Notes: a model not told the origin generated them from the letters alone. Shown: positions 43,820 to 54,770, numbered from the stretch's first letter. The stretch is 64,000 bases of DNA from Pedobacter sp. WC2423 (GCF_040822065.1 NZ_CP162005.1:3596001-3660000); one strand, 5' to 3'. Made by a program: numbers and translations.

Positions 43820-46594
43820 CTATTCCTTTTCGCGCGAAAAGAAGCTGAAAAGCAGGTTTTTAATCTCTTCAGGATTAAACGGTTTTAGCACATGACCATT
43901 CATACCGCATTCATGAAATTTGTAATGGTCATTTTTAAGCGTAGAAGCGGTCAACGCAATGATAGGTACTTTCTTGTAATAGTCCCCGCTGATATCCCTG
44001 ACAATGCCTGTGGTTTCGAAACCATCTATTCCAGGCATTTTAATATCCATAAAGATCAGATCAAAACTCTCCGTCATTATCTTCTCTAAAGCCTCATACC
44101 CATTCACCGCAGCTTCAATCTCTAACCCCCATTTGCTCAAAATCCGTTTAGCAATCAGGATATTAATTTCATTATCGTCTACGACCAATATTCTTTTGCC
44201 TGTAAAAACACTCATCTCGGTTCCATGACCAGGTGAGGCAGATATTTCTGCCGTTTTACTAAATGCAATTTCAAAAGAAAAGGTTGTTCCTTCACCTTCA
44301 GTACTGTCTACAATAATATCAGAATTGAACATCTGCAGTAACTTTTTCGTAATTGCCAGCCCCAGTCCAGTACCTCCATATTTCCTGGAAATATCCGTTT
44401 TGGCCTGTGTAAAGCTTTCAAAAATATAGCTTTGTTTGTCTTTAGGGATGCCTATACCATTATCTGTAATCTCAAACCTGATGATTGACTCTTTTTCATT
44501 CTGTCCGGCAAGAGTCAGGATCAGCTGCACCTGCCCATTCTCCGTAAACTTAATCGCATTGCCTAAAAAGTTCATCAGAATCTGGTACAGCCTGTTTTTA
44601 TCTCCGGAAATCAAGGATGGAATTAAAGGGTCAAAAACAAGATTTAACTGATTTCCTTTCTTCCTTACATTAACCTGCAGGGAATTGATAATATCATTTG
44701 CCAGTGTTTTCAGATTGAATGGAAAAACTTCCAGTTCCATATTACCGGTTTCCATTTTAGTGAAATCAAGAATATCATTAATAATATGCAATAAGTTTTC
44801 ACCTGAGAACTTCAGAATATTTAAATCATCAATCTGCGAAATTTTAGGATCATTATCCAATAATAAATGTGTCATGCCAATCACGGCATTCAAAGGTGTA
44901 CGAATTTCATGACTCATCACCGAAAGAAACATTTCTTTTGCTTCACTAAGTTTTAAGGCCTGTTCTCTGGCCTCGATCATCTCTTTCTCAATTTGCTTAC
45001 GCTGTGTAATGTCAGAGATCAGGTCAATCTGCCGCTCTACTTTTCCCTTACTGTTAATAATAGGTGTATTGGAGACAGACAACCAGACCGTAGATCCGTT
45101 TTTCTTCTCTGCCAGTACTTCTATGGTATAAGACTGGTTGTTCTTACTTTTAACGCGCGAGCTGGATATCAATTCCTGATCATAGAAATTAGGAGAAAGA
45201 ATATTCCCTAAATGATGTCCATAGAGCTCTTCTTTCTTATATCCGGTCAACTTTTCAAGAGATTGATTGACCCAGGTGGTAATGCCTTCTTTATCCTGGA
45301 TATTCACTCCTGTATTCGTTTTACTGGCTACCATAGACAGTACCTGTAACTCTTCTTCCGCTCTTTTTTTATCGGTAATATCAATGATAATCTCTACTTC
45401 GATTTCTACATTTCCTCTCTCATCCAGTACCACTGTATTATAAACAGAAAGCCAGATTTCTTTCTTATCTTTTCGATAAGCCAGCATATCGATGGTAAAA
45501 GATTGCCTTTGTTTGGTTAGTCTTCTAACCTCATCAATCAGCTCCAGATCTGTTTTAGGACCAATAATCAAATCTCCCAGGCGCTTTCCTTTAACATCTT
45601 CCAGGTTAAATCCTGTGATCTTCTCAAAGGCAGCGTTTACCCAGGTCACGCGATTATCTGCATCATTAATGACTACAGCATTATTTACCTTGCTGGCCAC
45701 AAATGACAGTTTCATCAAATCACTCTCCACCTTTTTATTGTCTGTGATATCTCTTCCGTAGGTATACCAGCGCTTGTTTTTGGAAACCAGCGACCAGCTG
45801 ATCCAGCGGATAATATGATCCCGGCCAACTACTCTGAAGTCAATATGAAGTTCTTTATAATTATTCCCCAGTCCATCTGCTATACTTTTCATTACCCGGG
45901 GAATATCTTCCGGATAACAGACATCCAAAAGACCGAGTTCCATGGCTTCGGGCACAGTATAACCTAATAAACGGGTAACCGCCTCATTGACAAATAAAAC
46001 CTTGCCCCTGAAGTCAAGGATGCAATGGATTTCGGGAGAAACTCCTGTAATATCCAAAAGTTCCCGGCAGCGGATCATACTGGAACGAATCTGCTCGTCT
46101 TTCTTTCTGAGCACAAGGTGCACGACAACTTCCTGTGCAATCCCTTTTAGAATATCTTTCTGGCTATCCGTAAATTGACGGGGCACCAGATCAAATACAC
46201 AGAGTGTGCCTAATACAAAACCTTGATCATCAATTAAAGGGGCACCAGCATAATACCTGATATAAGGTTCAGAAACAACTACCGGATAATCGACAAAACG
46301 ACTGTCTTTCAAGGTATCACAGATTTCGAATACTGTATTTCCCTGGATGGTATATTCGCAAAAAGATTGTTTGCGTGGAAATTCCCTGAGCTCAACGCCA
46401 ATGGATGATTTAACCCATTGCCTTTCTTTGTCTAAAAGAGAAATCAGGGCAATGGGTATATTAAATATTTGTGTAGCGAGTTTCGCAAGGTTATCAAAGC
46501 TTTTTTCAACAGGGGTATCAAGGATATGATATGCATATAAAGCACATAATCTTTCTTTTTCACTAGATGACCATACTCCTGTATTTATTGGCAT
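43820..46594 (-). CDS. Hybrid sensor histidine kinase (GAF, three PAS, HisKA, HATPase, receiver)
   Basis: 924 residues, no membrane segment. A GAF domain (about 15-165; RQWVKSSIGVELREFPRKQSF, YYAGAPLIDDQGFVLGTLCV) is followed by three PAS domains (about 170-290, 295-415, 420-545). Then come the phosphoacceptor helix with SHEIRTPLNAV (H562), an HATPase with DNGIGIPKD and KYGGTGLGLAITKKL, and a C-terminal receiver with D850 in IFMDIKMPGIDGFE. It is a cytosolic hybrid kinase with unknown input; the GAF-first layout is common in Bacteroidetes phytochrome-like or redox sensors but the chromophore cysteine is not evident. No output regulator lies beside it. Confidence 0.93.
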   Translation of the reverse strand: MPINTGVWSSSEKERLCALYAYHILDTPVEKSFDNLAKLATQIFNIPIALISLLDKERQWVKSSIGVELREFPRKQSFCEYTIQGNTVFEICDTLKDSRFVDYPVVVSEPYIRYYAGAPLIDDQGFVLGTLCVFDLVPRQFTDSQKDILKGIAQEVVVHLVLRKKDEQIRSSMIRCRELLDITGVSPEIHCILDFRGKVLFVNEAVTRLLGYTVPEAMELGLLDVCYPEDIPRVMKSIADGLGNNYKELHIDFRVVGRDHIIRWISWSLVSKNKRWYTYGRDITDNKKVESDLMKLSFVASKVNNAVVINDADNRVTWVNAAFEKITGFNLEDVKGKRLGDLIIGPKTDLELIDEVRRLTKQRQSFTIDMLAYRKDKKEIWLSVYNTVVLDERGNVEIEVEIIIDITDKKRAEEELQVLSMVASKTNTGVNIQDKEGITTWVNQSLEKLTGYKKEELYGHHLGNILSPNFYDQELISSSRVKSKNNQSYTIEVLAEKKNGSTVWLSVSNTPIINSKGKVERQIDLISDITQRKQIEKEMIEAREQALKLSEAKEMFLSVMSHEIRTPLNAVIGMTHLLLDNDPKISQIDDLNILKFSGENLLHIINDILDFTKMETGNMELEVFPFNLKTLANDIINSLQVNVRKKGNQLNLVFDPLIPSLISGDKNRLYQILMNFLGNAIKFTENGQVQLILTLAGQNEKESIIRFEITDNGIGIPKDKQSYIFESFTQAKTDISRKYGGTGLGLAITKKLLQMFNSDIIVDSTEGEGTTFSFEIAFSKTAEISASPGHGTEMSVFTGKRILVVDDNEINILIAKRILSKWGLEIEAAVNGYEALEKIMTESFDLIFMDIKMPGIDGFETTGIVRDISGDYYKKVPIIALTASTLKNDHYKFHECGMNGHVLKPFNPEEIKNLLFSFFSREKE

Positions 46595-46614
46595 AATTGA
46601 TTAACCCGTATTTT

Positions 46615-47886
46615 TTACTTGTATAATGGAAAACCAGCAACTAAAGCAGTTACTTGTTTTCTCACTTCACTCAAATGGGCATCATCCTCTGGATTGGTTA
46701 AAACCTGATCTATTAAATCAACTATTTTTTCCATGTCTTGTTCTTTGAATCCTCTGCTTGTAATTGCAGCAGTTCCTACACGGATACCTGAAGTCACAAA
46801 AGGAGATTTATCGTCAAACGGCACCATATTCTTGTTCACGGTAATATCTGCTTTTTCAAGCGCATTTTCTGCAACTTTCCCAGTTATATTTTTATTGCGT
46901 AAGTCAATCAGCATTAAGTGATTGTCTGTACCGCCTGAAATAATGCCATAACCTCTGCTCATAAAAGCTTTGGCCATTGCCTGCGCATTCGCTTGTACTT
47001 GTTTGATATAGACCAGATATTCATCGCTCAATGCTTCACCAAATGCTATAGCTTTTGCTGCAATTATATGTTCTAACGGACCACCCTGAGTACCTGGAAA
47101 AACTGCCATGTCTAATACAGATGACATCATTCTGGTTTCTCCTTTAGGTGTTTTGATACCAAATGGGTTTTCGAAATCTTTACCCATCATAATCAGTCCA
47201 CCACGTGGTCCACGTAATGTTTTGTGAGTAGTTGTAGTCACGATATGGCAATGAGGAAGTGGGTTTGCCAATAATCCTCTTGCAATCAGACCAGCAGGGT
47301 GTGAAATATCAGCAAGAACCAACGCACCGATTTTGTCAGCTACGCTACGGATAAAAGCATAATCCCATTCTCTTGAATAAGCAGATGCCCCACAGATAAT
47401 CAATTTTGGACGTTCAGCTAAAGCTACTTCTTCCAGTTTTGCATAATCAATCAGTCCGTCTTCTTTTTTAACACCGTAAAAAAAAGGCTTGTATAATTTA
47501 CCCGAAAAATTTACCGGAGAACCGTGAGTTAAGTGTCCTCCATGAGACAGATCAAATCCAAGGATTTTGTCTCCTGGCTGTATTACAGCCAGCATCACAG
47601 CTGCATTAGCCTGCGCGCCAGAATGTGGCTGAACATTTACCCATTCCGCACCAAATAGTTTTTTCGCACGCTCAATGGCAATATTCTCTACCTCATCAAC
47701 TACCTGACATCCGCCATAATAACGTTTGCCCGGTAAGCCTTCAGCATATTTGTTAGTTAATACTGAACCCGCAGCTTCCATTACCTGTTTGCTTACAAAA
47801 TTTTCTGAAGCAATCAGCTCAAGGCCGTTTTCCTGACGGTCTAATTCCCTGTCAATCAAATCAAAAATTAAAGTATCTCGTTCCAT
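46615..47886 (-). CDS. glyA: Serine hydroxymethyltransferase
   Basis: 423 residues. PLP lysine K222 lies in [14 protein letters not shown]; other family motifs are [26 protein letters not shown] and [12 protein letters not shown]. It interconverts serine and glycine while charging tetrahydrofolate with a one-carbon unit. TACTTTG lies on the minus strand 4 bases before the ATG (47891-47897), a probable -7 element. Confidence 0.97.
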   Translation of the reverse strand: MERDTLIFDLIDRELDRQENGLELIASENFVSKQVMEAAGSVLTNKYAEGLPGKRYYGGCQVVDEVENIAIERAKKLFGAEWVNVQPHSGAQANAAVMLAVIQPGDKILGFDLSHGGHLTHGSPVNFSGKLYKPFFYGVKKEDGLIDYAKLEEVALAERPKLIICGASAYSREWDYAFIRSVADKIGALVLADISHPAGLIARGLLANPLPHCHIVTTTTHKTLRGPRGGLIMMGKDFENPFGIKTPKGETRMMSSVLDMAVFPGTQGGPLEHIIAAKAIAFGEALSDEYLVYIKQVQANAQAMAKAFMSRGYGIISGGTDNHLMLIDLRNKNITGKVAENALEKADITVNKNMVPFDDKSPFVTSGIRVGTAAITSRGFKEQDMEKIVDLIDQVLTNPEDDAHLSEVRKQVTALVAGFPLYK

Positions 47887-47890
47887 TTAT

Positions 47891-47898
47891 CAAAGTAT
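47891..47898 (-). promoter_or_regulatory. Candidate -7 element of glyA
   Basis: ATACTTTG on the minus strand ends 4 bases before ATG 47886. It shares TACTTTG with the elements before dxs, rluF-like and the TonB receptor. A short or absent leader is implied. Confidence 0.35.
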
Positions 47899-48070
47899 AT
47901 TTTTGTAAAAATAATCATTTTCGTTAGAATCCAATTGTTTTTTAACGGTGATGAAGCGTACGCATACAACTTCATGCAAACGATTTTAAACACCTTCTCA
48001 GAACATATTTGTTTTTTCAACTGTTGTAAGCCTGAACACGTATTTGTTTTGTTTTCGAAATGACTATTAT

Positions 48071-48104
48071 TTTGCGGTTATCTTAACTAAAATCCCGTAC
48101 TTTG
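48071..48104 (+). promoter_or_regulatory. Candidate promoter of dxs
   Basis: TTTG (48071-48074) and GTACTTTG (48097-48104) are 22 bases apart, close to the Bacteroidetes -33/-7 spacing. Start codon ATG 48130 would follow a leader of about 20 bases. Confidence 0.4.
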
Positions 48105-48129
48105 TATATTGTTGTCTATTAAACCCTGC

Positions 48130-50058
48130 ATGGAAAACTTCAACACTCCATTACTACCTAACATAAACTATCCTGCTGATTTAAAGCAGTATACAGAAGA
48201 CGACCTGGAACAAATCAGCCAGGAATTACGTCAGTATATTATTGATACTGTCAGTATAAATGGCGGTCACTTTTCTTCCAGCCTTGGTGTTGTAGAGCTT
48301 ACTGTAGCTTTACATTACGTGCTGAACACTCCTTATGATAAATTAGTCTGGGATGTAGGCCATCAGGCGTATGGCCATAAAATTCTGACCGGAAGAAAAT
48401 CTGTTTTTCATACTAACCGTTTGCTGAATGGTATCAGTGGTTTCCCTAATATTAGTGAAAGTGAGTATGATACAATGGGGGTAGGTCACTCTTCTACCTC
48501 AATTTCTGCAGCATTGGGTATGGCTGTAGCTTCCCAGTTAAAAGGCGAGAAAGATCGTCAGCATGTTGCTGTAATTGGTGATGGTGCAATGACTGCCGGA
48601 CTTGCTTTTGAAGGACTTAACCATGCTGGAATTGAAAATTCAAATCTGCTGGTTATTCTGAATGATAACTGTATGTCTATTGATCCGAATGTCGGTGCAC
48701 TGAAAGAGTATTTAACAAATATTACTACATCTAAATCTTACAACCGGTTTAGAGATGATATTTCAAGTGTACTGATCAAACTTTCTGAGCTTGGCCCGAA
48801 TGCACATAAATTCGTTAAAAAGATAGAAAAAAGTATCAAAGGCACTTTATTGAATCAAAGCAATCTTTTTGAGTCTTTAAATTTCAGGTATTTTGGTCCG
48901 GTTGATGGTCATGATGTGAAAAAATTAGCAGCTGTGCTGAAAGATCTTAAAGATATTCCCGGCCCTAAGCTATTACACTGTGTAACAGTTAAAGGAAAAG
49001 GCTTTGCATTAGCGGAGAAGGATCAAACTAAATGGCATGCTCCGGGTCTTTTTGATAAGATTACCGGTGAAATAAAAAAATCTGTAAATGATAAGCCGCA
49101 GCCACCAAAATATCAGGATGTTTTCGGACATACGCTGGTTGAACTGGCTGAGGCGAATAAAAATATTGTGGGGATTACCCCTGCTATGCCTTCAGGATCA
49201 TCAATGAATATTATGATGAAAGCAATGCCTGACCGCGCGTTTGATGTAGGTATTGCTGAACAGCATGCTGTTACTTTCTCTGCGGGATTAGCCACGCAAG
49301 GCATGCTGCCTTTCTGTAATATTTATTCAAGTTTTATGCAGCGCGCTTACGATCAGGTAATCCACGATGTAGCTATACAGAACTTAAATGTTGTTTTCTG
49401 TCTGGATCGCGCTGGTTTTGCGGGTAGTGACGGTGCAACGCACCATGGTGCTTACGATCTGGCCTACATGCGCTGCATTCCAAATATGACTGTTGCTGCA
49501 CCAATGAATGAAGAAGAACTCCGAAACCTGATGTACACTGCACAGCTGGAAAATATGGGTCCTTTTTCTATTCGTTATCCCAGAGGAAGTGGAGTAATGG
49601 CAGATTGGAAACGTCCTTTCAAAGCTATTGAAGTTGGAAAAGGCAGAAAGATTTGTGATGGAGAAGAAGTGGCTATCCTGACTATTGGAAATGTTGGTAA
49701 CTTCGCTGTTGAGGCTTGTAAAGAATTAAACACAGAGGGTATTCATCCTGCGCATTATGATATGCGTTTTGTTAAACCTATAGATGAAGCTTTACTGCAT
49801 GATGTTTTTAAGCGTTATAAAAAGATAATCACTGTGGAGGATGGCTGTCTGCAAGGTGGAATGGGCTCAGCAGTACTTGAATTCATGGCTGACCATAATT
49901 ACCAGGCCAATGTAATCCGTTTAGGTATTCCTGACAAGGTTGTTGACCATGGAGAACAAAATGAATTATGGGCAATCTGTGGTTATGATAAAGCTGGAAT
50001 CATAGCAACTGTAAAAAAGATTGCAGTTGGCAGAACTACTGCAACTATCGCTTCTTAA
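48130..50058 (+). CDS. dxs: 1-deoxy-D-xylulose-5-phosphate synthase
   Basis: 642 residues from ATG 48130; the open frame extends to a TTG at 48109 that lies within the likely leader. Motifs: [31 protein letters not shown], the thiamine diphosphate site [29 protein letters not shown] and [15 protein letters not shown]. It condenses pyruvate and glyceraldehyde 3-phosphate in the first step of the MEP isoprenoid pathway. Confidence 0.96.
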   Translation: MENFNTPLLPNINYPADLKQYTEDDLEQISQELRQYIIDTVSINGGHFSSSLGVVELTVALHYVLNTPYDKLVWDVGHQAYGHKILTGRKSVFHTNRLLNGISGFPNISESEYDTMGVGHSSTSISAALGMAVASQLKGEKDRQHVAVIGDGAMTAGLAFEGLNHAGIENSNLLVILNDNCMSIDPNVGALKEYLTNITTSKSYNRFRDDISSVLIKLSELGPNAHKFVKKIEKSIKGTLLNQSNLFESLNFRYFGPVDGHDVKKLAAVLKDLKDIPGPKLLHCVTVKGKGFALAEKDQTKWHAPGLFDKITGEIKKSVNDKPQPPKYQDVFGHTLVELAEANKNIVGITPAMPSGSSMNIMMKAMPDRAFDVGIAEQHAVTFSAGLATQGMLPFCNIYSSFMQRAYDQVIHDVAIQNLNVVFCLDRAGFAGSDGATHHGAYDLAYMRCIPNMTVAAPMNEEELRNLMYTAQLENMGPFSIRYPRGSGVMADWKRPFKAIEVGKGRKICDGEEVAILTIGNVGNFAVEACKELNTEGIHPAHYDMRFVKPIDEALLHDVFKRYKKIITVEDGCLQGGMGSAVLEFMADHNYQANVIRLGIPDKVVDHGEQNELWAICGYDKAGIIATVKKIAVGRTTATIAS

Positions 50059-50085
50059 CTCAGCTCCTTTAACGAAATTCATAGC

Positions 50086-50122
50086 AAAAAAAAAGCTACT
50101 CTATTATGGAGTAGCTTTTTTT
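50086..50122. terminator. Bidirectional terminator between dxs and glmS
   Basis: GCTACTC (50095-50101) and GAGTAGC (50109-50115) extended by a run of nine A on the left and seven T on the right form a long stem with a 7-base loop. It serves dxs on the plus strand and glmS on the minus strand. Confidence 0.9.
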
Positions 50123-50139
50123 ATAGCTGAAACTGCGGC

Positions 50140-51978
50140 TTACTCTACAGTCACAGATTTTGCCAGGTTTCTTGGCTGATCTACGTTGCAACCTCTTAAC
50201 AAAGCAATATGATAAGAAAGTAACTGCAATGGTATAGTCGCCAGTAATGGCAGGAATGCTTCACTTGCATCAGGGATCTCTATACAGTAATCGGCCATTT
50301 TACGAACTTCAGTATCACCTTCAGTAACGATCGCCAATACAATTCCTTTTCTTGCTTTTACTTCCTGAATATTACTGATTACCTTTTCATAAGAAGAGTT
50401 TTTAGTAGCGATAACCACTACTGGCATCTCTTCATCAATCAGTGCAATAGGGCCGTGCTTCATTTCTGCCGCTGGATAACCTTCTGCATGGATATAAGAG
50501 ATCTCTTTCAATTTCAATGCACCTTCTAAAGCAACAGGGAAACCACTTCCTCTACCCAGGAACAGACAGTTTCTGGAATCCTTAAATTTATGGGCGATCT
50601 CTTTAATCAGATCGTTAGATGCTAAAGCTTTAGTGATCTTTTCAGGTATACAGTCCAGTTCGGTTAACAGTTCCACCAATTTGGCTTGTGTTAAAGTACC
50701 TTTCTGCTGTGCCATATAAAAGGCCATCAGTGTCAATACGGTTACCTGTGCTGTAAATGCTTTAGTTGAAGCTACGCCAATTTCAGGTCCTGCATGGGTA
50801 TAAACACCTGCATGGGTTAAACGTGGAATAGATGAACCTACCACATTACAAACGCCGAAAATAGTTGCTCCTTTTTCTTTGGCCATCTCAATAGCCGCCA
50901 TCGTATCTGCTGTTTCTCCGGATTGAGAAATCGCAATAACCACATCTTTTTCTGTGATAATTGGATTTCTGTAACGGAATTCTGAAGCATATTCTACTTC
51001 TACAGGTATACGTGCATATTCTTCAATTAAATATTCACCTACTAATCCGGCATGCCATGAAGTTCCGCAAGCGACAATAATAATACGGTCAATGTTTTTC
51101 AGTTTGTCCGCATATTCTTTAATCCCGCCTAATTGTACACGGCCTTCATTCGGATAAATACGGCCTCTCATACAGTCTCTGATCGATCTTGATTGCTCAA
51201 AGATCTCCTTTAACATGAAATGCTCATAACCACCTTTTTCAAGCATTTCCAGTTTAAGCTCCAGTTCCTGTATATATGGAGTTTGTACAACGTTATCTAA
51301 TCTTTTGATTAATAACTCATCGCGTTTTAAAAATGCGATCTCATTATCATTCAGATAAATAACATTTTTAGTATACTCAATAATCGGTGTTGCATCCGAA
51401 GCAATAAAATACTCCCCTGTGCCTACACCAATAACCATCGGGCTACCTTTTCTGGCTGCAATTAACTGATCAGGATGGTCGTTGTCCATGATTACAATGG
51501 CATAAGCACCGCTAACCTGGTGTAAAGCCAGACGTACTGCTTCTAAGAGATCTGTATTTTCCTTTTTATAAATCTCCTCTACTAAATGGATCAATACCTC
51601 TGTATCTGTATCACTGTTAAAAACGTGACCTCTTGATAATAACTCTTCTTTCAGGATAGCATAATTCTCAATAATCCCATTATGGATAATAGTTAATTTA
51701 CCATCGTTAGAAGTATGCGGGTGTGAATTTCTATCTGATGGTTCCCCGTGGGTTGCCCAGCGCGTATGCCCCATTCCAATCGTTCCCGATCTATCTTTTC
51801 CCTCACTGAAATTTTCAAGCTCCTGAACCTTTCCTGCTTTTTTGTATAATTTTAACCCGCTTTGATTGATCAATGCAATGCCTGCACTGTCATATCCGCG
51901 GTATTCTAATCTTTTCAAGCCTTTCAGCACAATTGGCCAAGCTTCTCTATAACCTATATATCCTACTATTCCACACAT
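50140..51978 (-). CDS. glmS: Glutamine-fructose-6-phosphate aminotransferase (isomerizing)
   Basis: 612 residues. The glutaminase domain starts with the catalytic C2 (MCGIVGYIG) and has GMGHTRWATHGEPS. Two SIS domains follow (IVACGTSWHAGL, AISQSGETADT, LGRGSGFPVALEGALKLKE), ending in the typical LAKSVTVE. It makes glucosamine 6-phosphate for peptidoglycan and LPS. A minus-strand GGGGACTTTTGCCCC hairpin lies about 80 bases upstream of the start. No glmS ribozyme was recognised. Confidence 0.97.
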   Translation of the reverse strand: MCGIVGYIGYREAWPIVLKGLKRLEYRGYDSAGIALINQSGLKLYKKAGKVQELENFSEGKDRSGTIGMGHTRWATHGEPSDRNSHPHTSNDGKLTIIHNGIIENYAILKEELLSRGHVFNSDTDTEVLIHLVEEIYKKENTDLLEAVRLALHQVSGAYAIVIMDNDHPDQLIAARKGSPMVIGVGTGEYFIASDATPIIEYTKNVIYLNDNEIAFLKRDELLIKRLDNVVQTPYIQELELKLEMLEKGGYEHFMLKEIFEQSRSIRDCMRGRIYPNEGRVQLGGIKEYADKLKNIDRIIIVACGTSWHAGLVGEYLIEEYARIPVEVEYASEFRYRNPIITEKDVVIAISQSGETADTMAAIEMAKEKGATIFGVCNVVGSSIPRLTHAGVYTHAGPEIGVASTKAFTAQVTVLTLMAFYMAQQKGTLTQAKLVELLTELDCIPEKITKALASNDLIKEIAHKFKDSRNCLFLGRGSGFPVALEGALKLKEISYIHAEGYPAAEMKHGPIALIDEEMPVVVIATKNSSYEKVISNIQEVKARKGIVLAIVTEGDTEVRKMADYCIEIPDASEAFLPLLATIPLQLLSYHIALLRGCNVDQPRNLAKSVTVE

Positions 51979-52323
51979 ATTATTCTAGTATAAAGGTGTA
52001 AATCTAGTCAATTAATGATTTATTTATAGTAAAATAAAATATACTCGCATTCTTTTGGGGCAAAAGTCCCCGTTTAACGCTTCCTGATTTTCTCCGTTTA
52101 AATATCGGTTTAGTTTATACGAATTCATTTTAACAGATTACTTCTGTATCAATTGATTATCCTGTCAGCAAAGTGTGGAGTTTCTCTACACTAAACAAAC
52201 TGGAAATAAAAATTAAACACCTCATTTACAGTTAATTAAATAGAAAAAACAAAATTGGCATTATTATGTAACCTGCATGAATACAAATCATTATATAAAA
52301 AAACATATTTAAAAATATAATAT
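51979..52323. other. AT-rich divergent intergenic region with two hairpins
   Basis: No gene is seen in these 345 bases. They hold the upstream regions of glmS (minus) and the small secreted protein gene (plus). A GGGG/CCCC hairpin lies near 52056-52070, and a 9-bp palindrome AGTGTGGAG-TTT-CTCTACACT (one G-T pair) lies at 52172-52192, which could be an operator or short stem-loop. Confidence 0.4.
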
Positions 52324-52632
52324 ATGAAAAATTTAATTTTAGGTGCAGCCATCTTAGCATTTGCAGGTGTCTCAACAGTTAAAGCAAACGATATCAAAAC
52401 ACCGGTTACCATTATAGTTCAGCAAGACAGCACAACTAAAACTCCGGTTAAAATTGAAGAATTACCTGATGCTGTAAAAGCAACTTTAGCGTCAGATAAA
52501 TATAAAGACTGGGCTCCAATTGCAGCGTTCAAGATAACAGATGCAAGCAAAGCTGAATATTACCAGGTTGATGCTAAAAAAGGAGAAGAAACTGCTTCTT
52601 TAAAAATTGGCAAAGATGGCGTGATTAAATAA
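52324..52632 (+). CDS. Small secreted protein, PepSY-like/hypothetical
   Basis: 102 residues with signal peptide 1-21 (ending VSTVKA). The mature part has KIEELPDAVKATLASDKYKDW, AAFKITDASKAEYYQVDAKKG and ETASLKIGKDGVIK. This pattern of a short helix, WxxxxAFK and a beta hairpin ending in a DGxV turn resembles PepSY-like periplasmic proteins abundant in Sphingobacteriaceae. Function unknown. It has its own terminator. Confidence 0.65.
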   Translation: MKNLILGAAILAFAGVSTVKANDIKTPVTIIVQQDSTTKTPVKIEELPDAVKATLASDKYKDWAPIAAFKITDASKAEYYQVDAKKGEETASLKIGKDGVIK

Positions 52633-52657
52633 TTAACACACTTTATGAAAAACAGAG

Positions 52658-52685
52658 ACCTGCTTTGAAAAAGGCAGGTTTTTTT
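52658..52685 (+). terminator. Intrinsic terminator of the small secreted protein gene
   Basis: ACCTGCTTT and AAAGGCAGGT pair with one bulge around a GAA loop region and are followed by seven T. Confidence 0.8.
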
Positions 52686-52980
52686 ATGCCCAGGTTATCC
52701 ACATTCCTATGTGCATAACTTACATAATCATGGATAACTATCCGGAATAAGATTACTATGAGTGGTTATAGGCAACAATTTATAAACAAATATATCGCTG
52801 TATTACAGATATATATGTAGTGTACGAATATTAAAAAGTATATCTTGACGCTAAACTAAGTTATTGACAGTTATAAACACCTGGCATTAATTCAAAGCCT
52901 GTTTTTTGTGTTTTAAACGGCAATATTTTTAGGAGAACAACGATGATTTGAGATTGTTATTCCAAAATAAGTTTAAATTA
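52686..52980. other. AT-rich intergenic region, no feature identified
   Basis: No gene or clear regulatory site is seen. Sequence is AT-rich with scattered TATATAT stretches. It holds the unidentified promoter of the PRC-barrel gene. Confidence 0.4.
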
Positions 52981-53682
52981 ATGGTTATGGAACGAGAAGA
53001 AAATGAGCATCAGCTTAAAAATTTAACAGAATTAAACCAAAGCACTTTTTCAATCAGAGCAGGGCAACCTGACCTTTCCACCTGGACAGTTGTAAATTCT
53101 GCCCGGCAATTCATTGGAACCATCAGAGATCTGCTCATCGATGAACAGCATAAAGTACGTTACCTGATTCTCAACCTCACCGGCAACGTATGGCATATCG
53201 AAGAGCGGGAAGTGCTGATCCCTATCGGTGCAGCAGAATTACATCATAATGCCGGAGAAGTTATGCTTCCGAATATCACCGCGCAGCAGATTTCAGTTTT
53301 ACCAGATTATATTCAGGGAAATGCGATCATCTCAACTGATTCTGAAATATATGGCCATAAAGATTCTGATGAGCCTGGTAAAGCTGCAAAAGAAGCACAT
53401 GGCAGTTATGCTGAACACATCCCGTTTCAAGTAATTACCAGGGTATATCAGGAAGAAAGTGAAGCTGAAAATGCTTTTAAATTATTGATCAAAAGCGGCT
53501 TTGCAGAAAGTGATATTAAGATTACTACTTATAATCCGCTGAATAGTGTTACTGATCTTCTGGGCAACACCAATACGCAATATTTAGGAGACAGTTCAAG
53601 AGATGAATTTATCTTAAGTCTGGCGGCCAGTTCGGCACTCGATGCAGTGCTTGCACAACAGCTTTTAAATAATACAATTTAG
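52981..53682 (+). CDS. PRC-barrel domain protein
   Basis: 233 residues from ATG 52981 (ATG 52987 is nearly as good; the open frame begins at 52948 with a non-ATG codon). Residues about 30-110 form a PRC-barrel (FIGTIRDLLIDEQHKVRYLILNL, REVLIPIGAAELH). After a linker a second domain with ITRVYQEESEAENAFKLLIKSGFAESDIKITTY resembles the ferredoxin-like fold of general stress proteins. Such two-domain proteins are common in soil Bacteroidetes and are often stress linked. The role is inferred only from family. Confidence 0.75.
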   Translation: MVMEREENEHQLKNLTELNQSTFSIRAGQPDLSTWTVVNSARQFIGTIRDLLIDEQHKVRYLILNLTGNVWHIEEREVLIPIGAAELHHNAGEVMLPNITAQQISVLPDYIQGNAIISTDSEIYGHKDSDEPGKAAKEAHGSYAEHIPFQVITRVYQEESEAENAFKLLIKSGFAESDIKITTYNPLNSVTDLLGNTNTQYLGDSSRDEFILSLAASSALDAVLAQQLLNNTI

Positions 53683-53832
53683 CAGGCATTATTCCATTAT
53701 TTTTAAATCCGGACGAAAAAAAAGACATCACACCTATAGACATAATATTAGTTTACAGCACAATACAAAATAAATCACTAGAAATCATCTGAGCATAACA
53801 ATCAGAATTTATTATTCCCACAGAGAATAATA

Positions 53833-54711
53833 ATGGGTATCCAAATAAGTTTTTTTCTCACAATATGGCAAGGTGTTTGCCTGATGTCAGTAATCTCCGA
53901 TGAATTTATACTCATGTCGAATCAACTAAAAGATAATATGATTAAAAACTCTGACATTAGTGCGTTGGCGACTAATTTTCGTGAATACATCACCAGAAAT
54001 AAGATCGAAGAGGAAAGAGATCAGCTCATAGAGGATTTAACTTCACGTAATCAGGATCTGAATCAATTCGCCTATATCACTTCTCATAATCTACGCGCTC
54101 CTTTATCTAATTTAATCGGTTTAATTGACATTCTGGATCACGATGTCCTGGATGAATATAACAAGACAATTGTAGATATGTTCAGGGATTCTGCTTTTAA
54201 GCTGAATGAGACAATTTATGACCTGACACAGATGCTGAGTATCAAAAGTGATAAAAAACTGAAGATCGAAAACGTAAATATTTCTGCCATTTTCAAAAAA
54301 GTATGTAATTATTTTAATAAACAAATCCACAAACTGGGAATTTATATACACACTGATTTCCAATGTGAAATGGTTCCATTCCCCAAAAGTTACCTCGAAA
54401 GTGTTCTGATGAATTTAATGTCAAATTCAATGAAGTATCATTCTCCGGACAGACCGCTCAGAATTGACATTACAACCAGGTTTAATGAAGAGGGAAATAC
54501 GATCATGGTCTTCTCTGATAATGGTATAGGAATCGATCTTCTTCAGCATAAAGACAAAGTTTTTGGTTTAAATCAACGTTTCCACAGTCATGTAAACGGG
54601 AGTGGTGTAGGCCTGTTTATTACTAAAACCCAGATTACCTCCATGGGTGGTAAAATTACAGTTGAAAGTGAGCTTGATCAAGGCTGTACATTCACTGTAA
54701 CATTCAAATAA
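53833..54711 (+). CDS. Short cytosolic histidine kinase with vestigial sensor region
   Basis: 292 residues. A coiled linker (about 52-76) leads to the HisKA helix YITSHNLRAPLSNLIGL (H85), and an HATPase follows with NSMKYH, DNGIGIDL and GSGVGLFITKTQI. The first 50 residues have ALATNFREYITRNKIEEERDQ, which looks like the end of a PAS domain (usually NFRDITERKxxEEE), but the rest of the PAS is missing. Start ATG 53833 is uncertain; ATG 53884 or 53914 are alternatives. No membrane anchor or receiver is seen. It lies directly upstream of the pilin-like genes. Confidence 0.8.
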   Translation: MGIQISFFLTIWQGVCLMSVISDEFILMSNQLKDNMIKNSDISALATNFREYITRNKIEEERDQLIEDLTSRNQDLNQFAYITSHNLRAPLSNLIGLIDILDHDVLDEYNKTIVDMFRDSAFKLNETIYDLTQMLSIKSDKKLKIENVNISAIFKKVCNYFNKQIHKLGIYIHTDFQCEMVPFPKSYLESVLMNLMSNSMKYHSPDRPLRIDITTRFNEEGNTIMVFSDNGIGIDLLQHKDKVFGLNQRFHSHVNGSGVGLFITKTQITSMGGKITVESELDQGCTFTVTFK

Positions 54712-54770
54712 CACTCCTGTGTGACATCAATATGTGTCTTTATTTTAGCATTTTAGTACGAGTTTACTTC

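Noticed and set aside
51979..52110. glmS ribozyme or other RNA leader of glmS
   Set aside because: The leader is short and AT-rich with only a simple GGGG/CCCC hairpin; the ribozyme core is absent and is a Firmicutes feature.
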